A stretch of DNA of 64,000 bases, taken from Drosophila pseudoobscura (taxonomy: Eukaryota; Arthropoda; Insecta; Diptera; Drosophilidae). Location: contig NC_046679.1 of the NCBI RefSeq assembly GCF_009870125.1, positions 6,882,001 to 6,946,000 of the forward strand, in the 5' to 3' direction. The notes beneath the pieces were generated by a model that saw nothing but the letters and a program-made list of their open reading frames with translations, searched no databases and was not told the origin of the DNA. Positions 52,042 through 63,296 of this stretch are shown in pieces. Position 1 is the first letter of the stretch. Every line of letters starts with the position of its first letter. A program made the translations under genes and the position numbers.

Positions 52042-53546
52042 CTAAATGGTATGGTTTCTGGAGTTTTCCCCCTTTAAAATCGTTATTTCGGCCTTCAGCT
52101 CTGAGTTCATATCCATAAGACGTCTGACCTCCTGCTGAAACTTTGTCGTTAGGTCATTCCTTGCCTTCTTGTACTCTTCGTTTATTTTTCTTTGGTGCTG
52201 GATGTATTCGCTCACTCGAGTCTCGTAGATCTTGCTGCGGAACCCAAGTATGTTAGATATTATCAAGGAATACTGTTTGTATTAGTCTTACAGTTCGGAT
52301 ATTTTCTGCTTGTCGTCGTTCAGACGCTGGCTAGTGTCTTGCAGCTCAGCGTAGAGTTTTTCATTCTGATCTAAAACCTCATTATACTTTTTCTCCAATT
52401 GAGTGTAGCGTGTCACCAGCGCTTGCATTTTCGCTATGTGCTCCGCCTTATGCTGTTTCAGCTGCAGTCGATAGGTAAGAAAAACGAGATTAAGGAACAG
52501 GGCTGCCGTGTTTGTCGTAGCACTAACCTTCTCGCGATGCTTGGATCTTAGCACTTTTACCTCGTTGTCTACACGTTTCGCTTCTTCCTCCAAGATGACG
52601 CCCATATTTTTGGCCAGCTGAGCCAGCTCCACTTTGTAGCTCTCGGATCGTCTCTCCGCATCGGTCTTTTCCCGAGCAGCCGAATCGCTGAGGTTGAGGG
52701 CTTCCTGGACCTTGGCCATGGCCACTTCCTCCCGCTTGTGGCTCTCCCTGAGCAGCTGTTGAGCGTCATGCAGACGCTGCTCGTAATCCATGACCTGCTG
52801 CTTCAGAGCGGCTATTTCCATTGAGTTCTCGTAATTGACCGCCGACTGGTGTTCCTGCTCCTGTAGCTTCGCCTGCATTTCCAGGAGCTGCTTACCACTG
52901 CGCTGTTTTTGATCGTGCAGAACTTGAATCATCTCTGCCTGTGCGCGTATGTCGTTTTTTTGGCTGTCGACCCTACCCTCCATCATTTTAATAGCTTGAA
53001 TGTACTTATTGATGACCTATAAATTTCGGCGAGGTAAAAACAGTTCGTATTAAGGCCAAACTTTTCTGGGTATGGTTAATGCACCTTGTCGTCGCCCGAG
53101 TCTTGAAGCTGTTTCCGGTAGTTCTTTAGCTCCTTCTCCATGTTATCGATGGTACGCTGTGAGCACTCATGGATCATTTTCAGGCTGCCTCGCTCCTTCT
53201 GCAGAAAATCGATCTGTTTCAAGGCAGTAGCCAATGCGTCTTCGGTCATCTGGCTTCGCTGCTGGACCTCCTCAATGCCACCAGGCTTTCTTGTCTCCGC
53301 CAGCTTGTATCTGGCCAACTCGTGGCGGAGTTGCTGGTTTTCCCCCACCACCTCGGCTACGTTGTCCATCAGATGCTGAACCTTTTCACGAAACTTCGAC
53401 ATGTCCTCGTTGGTATTGTCTATTAGGTGCTCTACATCGCTGCTTATATCGAAAGTGCCTCTGCAAGAGATGATGTGACTTATTTGGTTGTTGGACTCCG
53501 CTCTAACTTACCTGGGGGCCGATAAATTGTTCTGCTCCTGTGTCAT
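52042..53546 (-). CDS. Coiled-coil protein, possibly centrosomal or ciliary
   Basis: Five exons (53546-53512, 53460-53085, 53016-52528, 52461-52292, 52234-52042) join in frame to 420 residues, starting MTQEQNNLSAPRGTFDISSD and ending ILKGENSRNHTI. Nearly the whole protein is heptad-rich coiled coil (for example NVAEVVGENQQLRHELARYK, LKQQVMDYEQRLHDAQQLL, LVTRYTQLEKKYNEVLDQNE) with no membrane segment or catalytic domain. I do not recognise the family for certain; the texture is that of basal-body proteins such as the SCLT1/CEP class. Its head-to-head placement with chibby, 245 bp between start codons with an RFX X-box in that gap, supports a ciliary role by inference. Introns are 51-68 nt. Confidence 0.8.
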
Positions 53547-53721
53547 GTGGTTTCTACGAGAGAAACAAACGAGCCAAGCATAGGCTGAAAATTTCGAATT
53601 CGTTTACAAATCTATGCGAGTGTGTCAATTAGTATTTGACAGCTCGACTCACAAACAGGTACAATATTTACACGCATTAATTTTGCCTCTCCGTTCTGTT
53701 GTGACCAACGTCCCGGTGTCG

Positions 53722-53736
53722 GTTGTCCCTGGCAAC
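53722..53736. promoter_or_regulatory. RFX X-box between divergent coiled-coil gene and cby
   Basis: GTTGTCCCTGGCAAC fits the X-box consensus RYYRYY-N(1-3)-RRNRAC with a 3-base spacer. It lies 56 bp upstream of the cby start codon and 176 bp upstream of the coiled-coil gene's start. RFX drives ciliary genes in fly sensory neurons, and cby is a known RFX-dependent gene. Confidence 0.65.
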
Positions 53737-53791
53737 GCAACCCCAGCTAGTAATTGAGTTGGTCAACTTTTTCTTTTAGTTTCACTCTGCG

Positions 53792-54142
53792 ATGCCGCTG
53801 TTCAACAAGAAATTCGAGTCCAAGCCGATACCGCTGCGTCAGAATCGATGCAATATTGGCATTCCTGCTGTCGCCGAGGATCTTGATGACTTTCGCCAGA
53901 TTTCGCTGAATCTGGGCAACAAGGAGCTGCGCTTTGCCGATGGCATCTGGATGCATTCGTCGCGCAAGGGCGATGTGGACGATATGCTGCGTCTGAAAAA
54001 GAAGTTCCGTGTCCTAGAAGAGGAGAACAACATGTCCAATTTGAAGATGGAATTTATGCTGGATCTACTGGCGGAGCAGGCATCGGAATTGAACGAACTA
54101 AAGCCGAGGGAAAAGAGCACATTTGAAAATGTAAAGAAATAA
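53792..54142 (+). CDS. cby: Chibby
   Basis: Small coiled-coil protein of 116 residues. In flies it localises to the basal body and transition zone and is needed for ciliogenesis in sensory neurons and sperm; in vertebrates it also binds beta-catenin. It starts MPLFNKKFESKPIPLRQNR (human MPLFGNTF...), has the LRFADGIW motif (human LKFENGQW), and ends in the leucine-rich coiled coil KKFRVLEEENNMSNLKMEFM (human NQQLEEENNLLRLKVDILLD). The coding sequence is a single exon. A CTTTTAG acceptor-like site 13 bp before the ATG could close a 5'-UTR intron. The stop codon overlaps an AAATAAA poly(A) signal. Confidence 0.93.
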   Translation: MPLFNKKFESKPIPLRQNRCNIGIPAVAEDLDDFRQISLNLGNKELRFADGIWMHSSRKGDVDDMLRLKKKFRVLEEENNMSNLKMEFMLDLLAEQASELNELKPREKSTFENVKK

Positions 54143-55449
54143 AAAAAAGCATACCTGTGACAGCGGATATTACTCGTTTTGGATATTCGGTTGAATACTG
54201 TGAGCTGGCTTAAGATTTTGGAACCGGTTAAAATTCACTAAGCTTCTCCTAAAGTTACCCGATTCTGATGAAATCCCAACCACACACTTGAGATCTATTT
54301 CTAATACTTCTTTATACAGTTTCATTGGCCATGGCAGGGGGAGATATCAAAATGTTCTGTTTTGGGTACCTGGGGGCTTTTGTTGACTAGACCATTGGGC
54401 ATTAATTTGGGATTTGTTGGGCGAACGTTCGATGAATGGAACTGGTCAAAATTGGTGGCATTGTTGTCGCCATTGGCAGGCAATCTATAGACGCCATCGG
54501 TACGGTGCGGTTCGGTTTGGCCTGCCGTCAGGCTGCCGCTTGGCTCCCGCTCTATTTATTGTATTTGATAAGCTGCTCTGATAAGTCCCCATGGCAATCG
54601 AACGGACCGCAGTGTGCGCACGGTGGCCCGATATGATAAACCCACAAGAGCTGTATAAATATCCGACGGATGGAAAATGGGGAAATTTACATGGCCCCAC
54701 AACTCCGGGAATCTCTACTCTGGGATCCGATGGGGTTAGACATTTTTTTTTTTTTTTTGGGTTCTCACTAGCGCGATAAAGCTCAACAGCTCTGCCGCAG
54801 TCTAATCTTTGAGGGCGTGTGCGGGGATCCGTGTATACATAGGTGTGTGGCCGTAGCCCATATCGGTCCACACCATCGACTACTGTATATTTACGCATTG
54901 ATATTGATATGCGATAAGCAAAACTGCTTATAAAACACATTTATATCGTTTTTCCCAGAGCCCAGAGACCACTTGCACTACGCCAATGCCATGCCAAACG
55001 GTAACGAAGGCAGACGATAGACGATCGCCTCGCCTCGCCTCGTCTCGTCTCTCCACCGAGGGGTAACACTTGTTCGATTCGTGTATTACAGTAGTTTGTT
55101 GATAGCCAGCTCCACGTACGGACGCGCACGGGAACGAATACGGAAAACAAACGATCGGGAGATCGATGTGGGTCTACATTAAGTACTATTTACCGACAAC
55201 AATAACACAATGGCCATAGGAGGAGAAACAAATTGCTAAATAGTAAACGGAAAACATACGCACATTGCGCGGTGTCAGCAGAAGCAGAAGATCTCGATGT
55301 GCAAAACCGCAACGTCCTAAAGGCCAATTGAAGTTTGTGTGGCATTAGGTAACCAGAGACGCGAACCGAACGGTTCTATCAGCAGAAAACAGGCCAAGTG
55401 CTAGTGCTTGGCGCATTAATCGAAAAGCAAAGAAAACAAAAAAAAAAAC

Positions 55450-55460
55450 TATATATAAAA
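55450..55460 (+). promoter_or_regulatory. Candidate TATA box for the FGFRL1-like gene
   Basis: TATATATAAAA followed ~25-30 bp downstream by ATCAGCAATACG, where an initiator would be expected. A good donor (GTGAGT) lies ~120 bp further, and a good acceptor lies 82 bp before the FGFRL1-like start codon at 56724. The link between them is inference. Confidence 0.3.
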
Positions 55461-55665
55461 AACAGCCATATCAGCAATACGTACTCCTTCCACTTTGACG
55501 TACTTCCCTCAAATATGAAAGCATTGTGTCAGTTGTCCATCCGCTGCTGATGGTTGATCCCCCCGAGCTCTGTCCACAGTGAGTGCTAAATTTGTATTAT
55601 TTCGATTCAACTTCTGCTAGCCATAAACAAATTGTCTATTAAACAATCAACTTTTCACCTAATAA

Positions 55666-55872
55666 ATGATATCGTATAAATCAATTGAGTCGATGCCAAT
55701 CAAGTGGGGCAACACGGATAAATCTCCATCACAATGGGGTTCGCTGGATCTGCCGATCGTGGAAAATAACACGAACTGCATAAACAAAACGCCCATCGAA
55801 TCAAATGTGTTTTATGAGCATTCTGTGGCCAGTGGTTTTCTAAAAAGTGACTCGAAAATGATTTGTCCGTGA
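55666..55872 (+). CDS. Possible small protein (68 aa)
   Basis: An open frame starting MISYKSIESMPIKWGNTDKS and ending SDSKMICP, with balanced composition and no simple repeat. It may be translated from an unspliced or alternative transcript of this region. No homologue is recognised, there is no signal peptide or domain, and it falls inside the putative 5'-UTR intron of the Ig gene. It may be chance. Confidence 0.2.
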   Translation: MISYKSIESMPIKWGNTDKSPSQWGSLDLPIVENNTNCINKTPIESNVFYEHSVASGFLKSDSKMICP

Positions 55873-56723
55873 CATTCCAATTAAAAAAAAATTCACCAAA
55901 GTGTGTCTACATGAATGCATTACTTATTCTATTAAAATTCTAAGGGTGTTTGTAGGAGCAGAGAACCAGGAATTGGTTTGAATGTGTAATTTCTTAGGGC
56001 GGAAGGAATATTTAATTCGAATCTTTAGATTTGATTTCTTGATAAATCTGTCTTCTGTTTTTCGTTGTAGCAAACTTTTTTTATTCCCTAAGAATCCACT
56101 TTTCCATTGAAAATTTCGAAAAGAAAATGTCCCCCTCTCATGAGTCCACCATGAGAACCCTTCTATGTGCTTTTTTAGACAATATTTAGTGTCTGGCCCA
56201 AGCAGAATTGATAAACGAGCATTATCGCTGCCGGCAATGATTTATTGTTGCATAAATGGCACTCACTATTTTATTAATAAATGGAAAGCAAAATTTCTGA
56301 TAATTTATATATATGTACGTACCAAGGATTTGTGTCTAAATGCTTGTGTGTTTTGTGAGCTAATGTAGAGCACCGCCCCCTTCGCCCCAAATGGCCAAGT
56401 AAATAAACAAAAGAAAATTTTACACTCATTGCCGACAGCGCAGCGCACAATTAAATGTGTGAAAAATATGTTCGAGCGGGTGGAAAATGCAGCCCGCCTC
56501 GACACACAAATAAATAAATACAAATTTGGAGAGCTTCGAGTGTTTGCGTAGAAATTAAATTAAAATCGATCACTCGCTGGGAATGAATGGATGGCCAAAA
56601 GCAGTGGAAGTGGAATCGAAATAAATATTCTACCATTACAGGGTATCGTATCTGTGCCACAAACTAACAAATCCATGTATCTGATAGGTCGACGCAGCAA
56701 TGTCTCAGATATACTAAGTGGAA

Positions 56724-58925
56724 ATGGATCCGATGATTAGACAGAGATACTATCTGTGGCGGTCTAGCCACCATTTGGCCATTTGGCTTTTGATACACCT
56801 GTATTTCTGTGGCTTTCAACAAGCTCACGGCTACTTTGTGGATTACACAGGTAAGTTGATGCCTGCCCGAATCGTTTTGTCTGTGGATTAGTGGGAGTCT
56901 GAGCTTCACAGGCTAATGAGGTTCTAAGCTTATAAGTAGAATACAGTTTCAATTGTGATGTATCAATTATTGTACGGGGAATTATTTCTAGATCGATTTT
57001 TAAGTTCTTCATGGCAAATTCCAGCGAAATGAATCGCATTCTTCAGCTAAACTAATTGTTAGTTGGATACCATCTAGTATTACAGAGAACTATAACGTTC
57101 AATTTTCGTTCTTAGGATATGTTCATTGTCCATTGTGGTGCCGCATGGGCGTGTGTCCGATCCGGAGGCTTGGATGAATTTGGACAAGGTGTCTGGTTTG
57201 ATTTCGGAAATGTCCGACATGTCCGTGAGGAAAGGGGCTCCGAGAAGCCAAAGACGACGGTTTCCAAGGGCCGGGCAATGGCAGAATGCTTTCTATATAA
57301 GACTTATAGATATTATAGACCATTCATAGATCGATTTTTAGGTTCTTCTTAGAATTAGATAATCTGATAAATGGATTTCGCATTTTTCAGCTAAACAAAC
57401 TGAAAATTTGATACCATTTAGAACCAGATTACCAGATAACTACAACGTTTTGCTTTCGTTCTTAGTATTCCCAGAGTTACAGAGAATTACAACGTTTCGC
57501 TTTCATTCGTAGTAAAAATCCGAATAGGTCTGGGGATTCATATAACAGTCGGTATACTCAATTGAAATTTAACCCATCGACCTGTAACGAATGGCATGAG
57601 CGTTACGGAAACCTGAATCCACAGCTCAACTCTTTTTCAATTTCACGTTTCCGCTTTCATTCCACAAAAATGCTTGGATTATTAATCGTATTTTTTGAGA
57701 GAACAGCATTTGATAAGATACCGCTGTTTCGCCTATCAATTGCTGTCAAAATGGTAAACAAACATTTTGGCATTGAATTGATTGGACTGTTTTTCCTTCT
57801 GCTTCTTGTTTTTTCCATTGGCCGGTGCAGAGAACACAGAGCTGATACAGCAGCGTGCCGGATACGATGTGAAGCTGCAGTGCAATCTGAAGGGTCTGCT
57901 GGACGAGAGCAAGCTGCCCGATATCCAGATACATTGGTACTTTAAGGTAGTATTTGCCTCAATCATATCCACAGAATCCTGCTTTAACAGATTCCTTATT
58001 GCCCATCTCCGCAGCAATGCAGCGACAATAATTGCTATCAGCCCGAGGCGGCCGATGACTGGACAGCCCTGCCCTGCGAACCGAGTCTGTGCCGGCCAGA
58101 GCTCTGGCTGCGGAACGTAACGGAGCGCTATTCGGGACTCTACAAATGCAGCATCAATCCGCACGTCTGGGACGAGGCGCAGTCGGTGGACGTGCAGCTA
58201 GTGCGCACCTACCAGCTGGATGTGAAGAGTAAGACCTCATCTCATCCTTCTGCAGTCAGAGCCTACTAAGATTCGACTCTCTCCATTCGTTAGACAGTTC
58301 ACTGGCTGCTCCCGAGTTCATGGATTCGTATCCCAGCAACAAGACCGCCTCGCTGGGCAGTCGGGTGGTGTTCCAGTGTAGGGTTCACAGCGAGGAGCAT
58401 CCAACAATCAAGTGGTTTAAGAGGCACTCCTTCGTGGGTTCCCTGCCAGCCGGTGAGGGACCCTCCGCATCGCCTGCTTCCAATTTCAGTGCACACATCG
58501 TTCGCTACGATGGACGCACCTATGAGCTGCTGTCCACGGCCTCGGAGATGATGATCGGACCGCAGATCTATCTCAGCAAGCTGATTCTTGACGGCGTGCG
58601 ACTGAGGGATGCCGGACACTATGCCTGTGCAGCCATCAGCTATCGCGGGCACAAGATCCGCGAAGCCTTTCTGGACGTTCTGCCAGCTGAGGAGCAGGAC
58701 GAGGAGTACTGGAACGAGTACGACAACAGTGATGAAGGTGTTCCCGGCAGCGATCCGCGCGAGTTTCTGCTGCTATTCCTCATGCCCTTGGGCCTGGCTC
58801 TGCTACCCCTGACCGTCTGGTGCAGTTATCTCGTGTACAAGCGCTTCTCTGGACACGGGGACTGCCAGCGCATGGACTCGGATGAGGAGCTCGACACGGA
58901 GCGGTGTGTCCTGGGTGGCAACTGA
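56724..58925 (+). CDS. Two-Ig transmembrane protein, FGFRL1-like
   Basis: Exons 56724-56850, 57831-57946, 58015-58228 and 58294-58925 join in frame to 362 residues. Residues 1-38 form a signal peptide (SSHHLAIWLLIHLYFCGFQQ then AHG). Ig domain 1 runs from VKLQCNLKG to GLYKCSINPHVW and has four extra cysteines (QQCSDNNC, PCEPSLC). Ig domain 2 runs from VVFQCRVHSEEHPTIKWFKR to DAGHYACAAISYRG. An acidic stalk (AEEQDEEYWNEYDNSDEG) precedes the membrane helix FLLLFLMPLGLALLPLTVWC; the cytosolic tail is ~30 residues with no kinase. HPTIKWFKR and the overall plan recall FGF receptors and kinase-less FGFRL1, so this is probably the fly FGFRL1-like gene (CG31431 by memory, unverified). FGFRL1 itself has three Ig domains. 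Confidence 0.82.
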
Positions 58926-59427
58926 TTCCGATTACTGACCGGGGCAAGCTGCAATACGCTTATTACGATTACGAGTGAAGACTGTCCATAGTTCTACGAT
59001 TAGATTACTAGATTAAATGTGACAATTAAGTGTTTTCTTTAAACATACATGGAGTTTTCGTTATCCAGATTGCCTGGGATTCTTCCTTCATTTCTGTTTT
59101 GTCGTTCCTTGTAGCATTGTGAGTTGAACGATGGTTATGTTCGAACGTTACTAAAGAATATTACACAGTTCAAAATTTATTATTCAAATTATTTTCGTAT
59201 GAAATTCAAAATTTGTTACGTCTTACCGTTTCGGCTATTGGCTCGCCAGCACTTTAACTGATCCTTCGCCGATCATCCTCCTGTGGAGGGTCACCGATCA
59301 CCGTTTGAGTGATCTGTTTTTTGCGACAAAGCGTGAGTGTGGCAAACCAGTTGCCTCTTGAATCCAATTACGATTGTGCTCTACCTTCAGATCTGGAGAA
59401 GCCTCTCTGTAATTACAAGAAGGAACC
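58926..59427. other. Spacer: FGFRL1-like 3' end and next gene's 5' end
   Basis: Holds the 3' UTR of the Ig gene and the leader of the gene at 59428. AT-rich to 59220, then GC-balanced. No distinct promoter motif was recognised. Confidence 0.5.
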
Positions 59428-60060
59428 ATGTCGGGTTTGAATCAGCACTACCAGGACTACTACCTGATGCCGGGCACGTACTCCTATCCAATGGCCACGC
59501 ACCCCGCACCAACGGCTAGCGCCTATCTGCCAAACTACGAAGAGATGTCCTGGCTTATGCCAGACAACAGCGCGGCCACCTATGTGGCTAGTCCCATTGG
59601 CGTGATCAACTATCTGTCCGATCTTCAGTCCCAAATGGCCTTGCCCACCCAACAAAATCTAAGCAGCGGTCTCTTCTATGCGGTCCTCAATCCGCTTGAA
59701 CAGCATGTGGGTATGCCAATGGCAGTGCCTGTGGTAGTGCCGGTGCAAGTGCCAGTGTCGGTGCCGGCCTATCACCAGGCGATATATGCCTGCCAGCAAC
59801 CAGTGGAGCAGATTTGTTATTACCAGTTGGTGCCCATGTCTGAGGAGGAGGTTACCTCCACAGGACAGCAGCCAGAAGACTACTCAGCCCAGCCCGCAGA
59901 AGCGGAAGAGCAAGCCATGGAGCCAGCAGTTGAGCAAGAGCCTACAAACGGCCAGCGAACCTACCAGGCAGAAGAGGGCTACTTGGTTGAGGAGCCGACC
60001 TCCTCGGAAGCGGACCAGGAGGAGAGCAAAGAGGAACCAACCACACCAGAGACGCATTGA
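59428..60060 (+). CDS. Unrecognised protein, Tyr/Pro/Val-rich then acidic (210 aa)
   Basis: A single open exon starting MSGLNQHYQDYYLMPGTYSY behind a good AACC-ATG context. The N-terminal half is rich in Tyr, Pro, Ala and Met; the middle has a Val-Pro repeat (PVVVPVQVPVSVPAYHQ, about residues 95-113). The second half is Glu/Gln-rich and looks disordered, ending EESKEEPTTPETH. There is no signal peptide, membrane helix or known domain. The third-position bias and lack of stops support a real gene. Small intronless genes of this kind in flies are often testis-expressed, but that is only a guess. Confidence 0.75.
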   Translation: MSGLNQHYQDYYLMPGTYSYPMATHPAPTASAYLPNYEEMSWLMPDNSAATYVASPIGVINYLSDLQSQMALPTQQNLSSGLFYAVLNPLEQHVGMPMAVPVVVPVQVPVSVPAYHQAIYACQQPVEQICYYQLVPMSEEEVTSTGQQPEDYSAQPAEAEEQAMEPAVEQEPTNGQRTYQAEEGYLVEEPTSSEADQEESKEEPTTPETH

Positions 60061-60629
60061 TAAGCTCCCACGGATCTCACTTGTTCTGCTATCCAGGCCA
60101 GTGGTGGATCAATCGATACAAATCGATGGCGATGACAAAATCGAACCATTGCTTGTATGTACAGACATACTGTGTACCTTTGCAGAGAATTGTTTTATTA
60201 TAATTTATAGTCGCAAAAACATACTTCCCAACTAAATATTGCCAGTGCTTTGATGCAGGGCATCGGCTAGTCGAGTCGGCGCCTTTCGGCTCTTCTCTTT
60301 GGCTTTTGGGCACCTAATTTAATTATTCGCACATGTCTGTCGACGGCGGCCGGCCCCCCATGCTCTCAGCTCTGCCGCCTGCTGGGGCTCTCTCTTCGGT
60401 TGGGCAAACCGCTGACTGCCTGCTCCCTGCTGGCTGCTGCCGTCAGCTGCTCAGTTGTTTGGGGGCTTTTGTTGCTGTCGGACGTGGGTGCGGACGCGCT
60501 GTTTGTTTGTGCTGTGCTGCAAAAACAATCTATAAAATAAACAAAAACTATTTTTAGTCTGCAAATCTGAAAGATTCGTATAGGCCGTATGCCGAGCGAC
60601 TGCAGCAAGAGCAGCACAAAGAACTAATC
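60061..60629. other. Spacer upstream of the acid phosphatase gene
   Basis: Contains the 3' UTR of the preceding gene (to about 60240) and a GC-rich CTGCTGG/CAGCTGC stretch at 60360-60460. The phosphatase promoter should be in 60450-60600. No TATA box was recognised. Confidence 0.5.
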
Positions 60630-62204
60630 ATGGTGCAGCTCGACTGCAAATCGCGACGGGGCACCAAAATCTCGGTCATCGTGCTGGGCAGCGCCCTGTG
60701 CTTCGTGATGATGGCATACTTTGTGTTCGGGGACAGCAACGACGAGCAGGGCTTGCGAAATCTACGCATGATCTCCATTGTGAGCTGCCCCAAAGCCGCT
60801 AAACAACTTTGAGTCTGATGCTCTCCCTCTCTCTCTCTCTCTTTGCACAGCTGTTCCGCCATGGCGCCAAGAATCCGAGTGGCTTTTATCCGCACGACCC
60901 GCATGCAGCGCACGACTGGCAGGGTGGCTCTGGTGCCCTGACACCGGTGAGTCAATGGCGCTTTGGAGATGGAAGACTCTCGCTCTACTTAACCCGATCT
61001 TTCTCCACAGAGGGGCAGCCTGCAGGCGTACAATCTGGGCAAGAACCTGCGGATGCGCTACTATCGACTGTTTCCATCGAACAGCCTCTACACACAGCAG
61101 CAGGTGCACGTGCTCAGCTCTGCGGCGGAACGCTGTGTGGTGCGTCAAGAAAGGTAACCATCAGATGCGGTAAACCTAATCAGTTGGCCGTTATCTTTTA
61201 GATGAGCGCCCAGAGCGTTTTGGCCGGTTTCATGCCGCCTCTGGAGAACAACAATGTGCTGCCCATACCCTGGCAACCGGTGGCTGTAAATACCCTATCG
61301 CGCAACGATGACATCGTAAGTTTCCATATCCATTATCTATTCTATCTATCCAATCCATCTTTCCCTTCCAGCTGCTGGCCCAGAAGAAACCCTGCCTTAA
61401 ATATGACAACATATTGCAGAAGCTCTATAAATCTCCACCGCCAGAGCTGCAGAAACTGAACGAGGACAACAAGGAGCTGTACAAGCTGCTCACAAAGAAC
61501 ACAGGCAAGGTAGGACCATCACTATCCGTCCCCCTCAAGACGCCGTATAATTGCCGCATGATCTTAATTTGCAGAACATTTCGAATGTTCTGGATGTGGA
61601 GCTGCTGTATGGCACCCTGAAGACGGAGGAGGAGGCCGGTCTGGTGCTGCCAGATTGGACCGAGAATATATATCCAGAGGAGATACGACCGCTGGCCGAG
61701 CGCAGCTATGCCTTGTTCACAGAATCCAATCTGATGAAGCGCATCAAGGGCGGTGCCTTCCTGACCGAAATTCTCAACAAAATGCAAAACAAACGCAAAA
61801 AGAACTTGAGTCCAGATCGAAAGATATTCCTATATTCCGGGCACGATGTCACCCTGGTCAATGTGATGAACTCGCTCGGGATATTGGATCAGACGGCCAA
61901 GCTGCCGGAATATGCATCCGCCTTGGCCTTTGAGCTGCACCACAGCAAATACTTTAGTGATGGCGACTTCGAAGTGAAGGTTTGTTGAGGCACATTCATG
62001 GCACTGGCTAGTCTAACAGTTTTTGTATTCCTTCTGCAGTTGGTGTACTATTACAATAGCGATGACAAGTTCCCCAAGGAGCTGACAATACCCAATTGTG
62101 ACGTTCCCTGCTCGCTCACACAGTTTGAGGCTTCTCTGAAGGCACTGCTCTTGGTCAACTACGACGAGACCTGCGAGAATCATCCGCCCGACTGCAGAAA
62201 TTGA
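60630..62204 (+). CDS. Membrane-anchored histidine acid phosphatase
   Basis: Seven exons (60630-60779, 60851-60946, 61011-61139, 61202-61315, 61372-61509, 61575-61979, 62040-62204), all in phase 0, give 398 residues. Residues 13-33 (ISVIVLGSALCFVMMAYFVF) form an N-terminal signal anchor. The catalytic motif is LFRHGAKNP, with RHG carrying the phosphorylated histidine; the usual RHGxRxP arginine is Lys and the next residue Asn. The second motif SGHDVTLVNVMNSLG has the catalytic HD pair. SAAERCVMSAQSVLAGFMPP corresponds to the family SSDxDRTxMSAQ, so a catalytic arginine is kept. It hydrolyses phosphate monoesters, probably in lysosome or secretory lumen. C-terminal cysteines (PNCDVPC, CENHPPDC) fit disulfides. 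Probably the fly CG6656-type gene (from memory). Confidence 0.9.
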
Positions 62205-62335
62205 GTTATGGTTTTGTTATTTAGAGTGTAATTATGTTATTGCTGGCGAGCTTGTATAATATACGGGAGAGAAGGTCGCTGCCCTGAGCAGCCCAGTTGT
62301 AAAATGTTGACATTTATCATTTTAATGCCTCAAAA

Positions 62336-62879
<544 letters not shown>

Positions 62880-63296
62880 GCTCCAAACAAATGTGTTATG
62901 GCATCGGTAAAAGTAAAAACAATTCGCGCACCGGTTTTTTTTTTATTATTGTCAGCACCGATAAGTGTTATCGCCCGCCAAAGGCGAGTTGGCAGGCCCT
63001 TGTCACAATAATCAGGTGCGCGGCAATTTGAATTGAATCAGTATCAATATAATCTTAAAAACATACAGAAAGAAATTGGTTGTTTCTGTAAACCTACAGT
63101 ATAATTTTTCGCTCACAAGAGCATTCAGATATTTTTATTTTGCACTACACTTTAAATAATGTTATCGATTATCGGTCATCGGTCAAAATTGGCATTCACA
63201 GGGACGCGCGCGTGTATTTAAAAAATGTAAACAAAGAGTTTGTTAAAATATTTAAGCTGCTTGACCCGACAGAGTTTAATCTATTTTCATCCTTAG
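62880..63296. promoter_or_regulatory. Divergent promoter region with CGATA cluster
   Basis: Between the C15orf61-type gene (-) and the P5C dehydrogenase gene (+). CGATAAGTGTTATCG (62959-62973) is a perfect 6-bp-arm palindrome carrying two opposed CGATA cores, and two more TATCG lie at 63163-63167 and 63170-63174. Clusters of CGATA between head-to-head genes are the known binding pattern of BEAF-32 and overlap DREF sites. Confidence 0.5.

Larger units (their letters stand above)
54143..56723. other. Region between cby and the FGFRL1-like gene
   Basis: Mostly non-coding. 54747-54760 is a T run and 55029-55052 a CGCCTCGTCT-type tandem. A TATATATAAAA box at 55450-55460, a following leader-like stretch and a CCACA|GTGAGT donor near 55580 could be the first exon of the downstream Ig gene, with an acceptor ATTACAG at 56635-56641. 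Within the leader a 10-codon upstream frame starts at 55515. A separate small frame at 55666 is listed on its own. Confidence 0.4.
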
